From Patescibacteria group bacterium (GTDB lineage Bacteria; Patescibacteriota; Minisyncoccia; Phycocordibacterales; Phycocordibacteraceae), in contig JAFAQP010000109.1 of the NCBI GenBank assembly GCA_019246385.1, positions 1 through 7,610 on the forward strand: a DNA stretch of 7,610 bases, given 5' to 3'. Positions 5,371-7,610 of this stretch are shown here, in pieces. A program made the translations under genes and the position numbers. A model generated the notes under the pieces. That model saw only the letters and a list, made by a program, of their open reading frames with translations, had not been told where the DNA came from and ran no database searches. Each line of letters starts with the position of its first letter. Position 1 is the first letter of the stretch.

Positions 5371-5634
5371 ATGAAGCGCGCGGGAGACTTCCTTTCAAAA
5401 TTTCAAAACATCACTCCTCCCGATGAGGCGGTGCGGAGCGCCCTTGCGCGTATTACGCACGAAATCGTGGGGATTCCGCTCTCGAAAAAGGACGTTACCA
5501 TTTCTCGCGGTGTGGCGTTTATCGAATGCTCGTCGATCGCAAAAAGCGCGCTTCACCTCAACCGCGCAGCCATCCTCTCTGAACTATTCGAAGAGCTCCC
5601 GAAAGCGCGCGACCTCGTGCGCGATCTCCGCTAA
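5371..5634 (+). CDS. Small DciA-like (DUF721) protein, putative replicative helicase loader
   Basis: 87 residues from the ATG at 5371. A TTG at 5365, overlapping the dnaN stop as TTGA, is an alternative start adding two residues. The C-terminal half follows the DUF721/DciA pattern: a VG after a short helix (V33-G34), basic/hydrophobic strand KKDVTISRGVAFIECSS (39-55), a helix AKSALHLNRAAILSELFEEL (57-76), then VRDLR (83-87). These resemble the family's GVLxVxVxSxxWxxELxxxxxxILxxLN and V+DIRF; the usual tryptophan is replaced by isoleucine/alanine. DciA proteins load or operate the DnaB helicase in bacteria lacking DnaC/DnaI, and in Actinobacteria a DUF721 gene follows dnaN-recF. The place right after dnaN, two bases downstream, supports this. 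The extended tails of larger DciAs are absent. The assignment is by pattern and context, not by search; it could be an unrelated small replication accessory protein. Confidence 0.6.
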   Translation: MKRAGDFLSKFQNITPPDEAVRSALARITHEIVGIPLSKKDVTISRGVAFIECSSIAKSALHLNRAAILSELFEELPKARDLVRDLR

Positions 5635-7610
5635 GGATTCCCGGAAACCGGTGGAAATATCTGGAATAGACCCGAGGGGGAACTCGTCGCGACGCCGCCT
5701 TGGTCGGGAGGAGTACTCGTGTCTGCGGGGAGCGCCATCGGGTGAGCGGCCGCCCACTGTTCTACTCCGTACTCCCACCGGGAGTATTGCGGATCTGACG
5801 CGGGATTGGCCGGGGGAGGCCCTGTAGGATTCAGGCGGTCGATGTAATAGAGGATCGTATGCACCATGCCATTTTGATTCCACACTCCCCGCAGTACCGG
5901 ATTTTGCGAATCATTTTCAAGACTCGGCGCCTGAGGAAAAGGGTCGGGAGGATATTTGGTGAGCGCATATTGTACGAAGGAATGCCACATCGGCGCGACG
6001 ATGAATCCGGCGATTTTTTTGACCATGGGCGTATTGTTATTGTTACCTGCCCACGCGCCGACGGTAATCGAGGGCGTATATCCCAAGACCCACGCATCCC
6101 GGAAATTATTAGTCGTTCCTGTTTTTGCAGCCACTTCATAGCCCGGGAAATTAAGCGGTGAGTCGGCACCGAGTTCGGGCGTCCGCGCCACATTGTCGGC
6201 GAGAATATCCGTTATGTTCTCGCTCACGCCGGCGTCGAGGACGCGTTCTGGGGCCGTCGGGTATTGTTTGACGATATTGCCGTCCTTGTCTTCGATGCGG
6301 AGGATCGCACGGTACGGGTTACGGACGCCGTCGTCGGCAAAAACACTATAGGCTGACGTCATATCAAGAAGTGTCACCTCGCCGCCACCGAGGACCAGAG
6401 TGAGGCCGTACTGTTTCGCGTCACCGAGCGTCGTGATGCCCATGGCGCGTGCGAGCGAGAGCGAATCGTTGAGGCCGACGAGATAGAGGGCTTTCACGGC
6501 AGGCACGTTCCGCGATTGCGCCAGCGCATCGCGGATGGTCATCGGCCCGTCGAACTTTCCGTCGAAATCGGACGGCGAATAACACGGAGAGGTGTTCGAC
6601 ATGTCGCTTGGCGCGCATGCGGTCGAAAACTGCGTCGGGACGTCAAACAGGATCGTGTCCGGCGTATATCCCTTCAGGAACGCTTCGGCATATACGAAGG
6701 GTTTGAACGCCGAACCCGGCTGCCGGTTGGCGAGAGCGATGTTATAGGCCCCTTCTATTTTCGTGTCAAAGTAATCGCGCGACCCCGCCATGGTAAGAAT
6801 ATCTCCGCTTTTTGGGTCTATGGAAACGATGGCGGCATTCGACGCGTTGAACTGCTTTTCATTCTGCAGCGCATACTGTTTTACCGTGTCTTCTGCTTTT
6901 TGCTCCAAGTCCGCATCAAGACTTGTGATGATGTGCCATCCGGAATCTCTCACGGTGTCCTCCCCGTATTCCTGCTCAAGGAGCGAGCGCACAAAGAAGA
7001 CAAAGTGCGGCGCTCTGATGCCGCCGACCGCCGCTGGCTCAAAGGCGACCGTTTCCGCCTTCGCGGAATCGTATTCAGCCTGCGTGATGTATCCCAATGC
7101 GAGCATGCGGTCGAGAACGAGATTTTTCCGCGCTTCGAGTGCCCCGCGATGGTTACCGTATGGAGAATAATAGGTAGGCGCCTGGGGCAATGCGGCAAGG
7201 TAGGCGGCCTGGGCGAGGTCTACCGCGTTCGCATGCACGCCGAAATATTCTTCGCTCGCTTCCTCAACGCCGTAGATGGTGCCTCCGTATGGATTGTTAT
7301 TGAGATAAATCTCAAGAATCTTGTCTTTCGGAAGCGCCGAATCGAGCTTCAACGATAAGATGATCTCCTTTACTTTGCGCGTGATGGTCTTATCGTTCGT
7401 CAGGACGGTGTTTTTAATAACTTGCTGGTCTATGGTCGAGCCGCCTTGCGCATAGCCAAGATGGAAAATGTCAGAGATCAGCGCCCGTATCATGGACGTC
7501 ACACGCACGCCGTTGTGGTTATAGAATTCCGCGTCTTCTATCGATACGGATGCCTCTCGGATGTACGGAGAAATTTGGTCCAGGGGAACGATAGTGCGGC
7601 GTACGTCCCC
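5631..7610 (-). CDS. Class A penicillin-binding protein 1A-type (transglycosylase/transpeptidase), N-terminus off window
   Basis: The frame is open to the right edge, so the GTG at 7506-7508 is not the start; 659 residues are visible. Glycosyltransferase 51 motifs are IEDAEFYNHNGV (visible residues 24-35, catalytic Glu E25), GGSTIDQQ (56-63, family GGSTITQQ) and KDKILEIYLNNNPYGGTIYGVEEAS (95-119). The transpeptidase domain has the SxxK serine in GSAFKP (S300, K303), SRN (366-368) and KTGT (496-499). The protein polymerises lipid II glycan strands and cross-links peptides outside the membrane. The membrane anchor should lie in the missing N-terminus. The last 65 residues are rich in Pro, Ser, Thr and Ala and have no recognised domain. 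It converges on the DciA-like gene with overlapping stop codons (CTAA at 5631-5634). Class is firm; the exact paralogue (mrcA/ponA/pbpC-like) is not decided here. Confidence 0.95.
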   Translation of the reverse strand, partial: GDVRRTIVPLDQISPYIREASVSIEDAEFYNHNGVRVTSMIRALISDIFHLGYAQGGSTIDQQVIKNTVLTNDKTITRKVKEIILSLKLDSALPKDKILEIYLNNNPYGGTIYGVEEASEEYFGVHANAVDLAQAAYLAALPQAPTYYSPYGNHRGALEARKNLVLDRMLALGYITQAEYDSAKAETVAFEPAAVGGIRAPHFVFFVRSLLEQEYGEDTVRDSGWHIITSLDADLEQKAEDTVKQYALQNEKQFNASNAAIVSIDPKSGDILTMAGSRDYFDTKIEGAYNIALANRQPGSAFKPFVYAEAFLKGYTPDTILFDVPTQFSTACAPSDMSNTSPCYSPSDFDGKFDGPMTIRDALAQSRNVPAVKALYLVGLNDSLSLARAMGITTLGDAKQYGLTLVLGGGEVTLLDMTSAYSVFADDGVRNPYRAILRIEDKDGNIVKQYPTAPERVLDAGVSENITDILADNVARTPELGADSPLNFPGYEVAAKTGTTNNFRDAWVLGYTPSITVGAWAGNNNNTPMVKKIAGFIVAPMWHSFVQYALTKYPPDPFPQAPSLENDSQNPVLRGVWNQNGMVHTILYYIDRLNPTGPPPANPASDPQYSRWEYGVEQWAAAHPMALPADTSTPPDQGGVATSSPSGLFQIFPPVSGNP

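Noticed and set aside
4712..5398. Minus-strand open frame (228 codons) antisense to dnaN
   Set aside because: dnaN is unambiguous on the other strand; the antisense translation is rich in Arg, His and Cys and has no motif.
5637..5656. Hairpin TTCCCGG-AAA-CCGGTGGAA as a terminator for the DciA-like gene
   Set aside because: The stem needs a two-base bulge, has no T-run after it, and is within penicillin-binding protein coding sequence.
6516..7358. Long plus-strand open frame (280 codons) antisense to the penicillin-binding protein
   Set aside because: It lies wholly within a gene with clear catalytic motifs, its translation is rich in Arg and Cys with no recognisable domain, and such antisense frames are common in coding DNA of this composition.
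1..7610. Search by eye for tRNA genes, CRISPR arrays, insertion sequences or phage genes
   Set aside because: Almost all of the window is accounted for by conserved genes, and the two main gaps (2594-2693, 4038-4267) show no cloverleaf, spaced repeats or transposase traces.

Overview
The window looks like the replication-origin neighbourhood of a small-genome bacterium, most likely a member of the Candidate Phyla Radiation (Patescibacteria), perhaps the Parcubacteria. This is an inference from several things seen together. The classical order rnpA-rpmH-[origin]-dnaA-dnaN is present, but recF, yidD and the rsmG/mnmE genes that often extend such loci are absent. YidC is short and lacks a lipoprotein signal, and Jag lacks its N-terminal domain. 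Genes overlap or nearly touch. TGA is used as a normal stop (yidC, jag, dnaN), so this is not a lineage that recodes TGA as glycine.

Layout. The left arm (893-2593) is a leftward cluster: rpmH (ribosomal protein L34, a 44-residue gene), rnpA (RNase P protein), yidC (membrane insertase) and jag/khpB (KH-R3H RNA-binding protein). It ends tail-to-tail against a rightward gene that enters from the left edge and encodes a probable beta-propeller-like protein of unknown function (1-891). The right arm (2694-5634) is rightward: dnaA, dnaN, and an 87-residue protein that I read as a miniature DciA (DUF721) helicase-loader-type protein. It ends tail-to-tail, with overlapping stop codons, against a leftward class A penicillin-binding protein (5631-7610) whose N-terminus is off the right edge.

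Origin signals. The 100-bp rpmH-dnaA gap carries three DnaA-box-like 9-mers in the same orientation at exactly 11-bp steps (2603, 2614, 2625). The first is a perfect TTATNCACA and overlaps the predicted rpmH -10 element. The 230-bp dnaA-dnaN gap is comparatively AT-rich. It holds further one-mismatch boxes, including a pair that form an inverted repeat, and a CAT-spaced AT-rich stretch next to dnaN. The origin is probably in one or both gaps. The replication and ribosome/membrane genes all point away from it, while the two outer genes point towards it.

Expression. None of the seven visible starts has a recognisable Shine-Dalgarno sequence. The genes with their own upstream space (yidC, rpmH, dnaA, possibly dnaN) have a -10-like hexamer so close to the ATG that leaderless or near-leaderless mRNAs are likely. 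The internal genes (rnpA, jag, dciA-like) start within a few bases of, or inside, the preceding gene, which suits translational coupling.

Functionally the window joins replication initiation (DnaA), the sliding clamp (DnaN), a possible helicase loader (DciA-like), tRNA and ribosome biogenesis (RnpA, L34), membrane-protein insertion (YidC/Jag) and cell-wall synthesis (PBP1A type). I see no mobile element, CRISPR array or tRNA gene.
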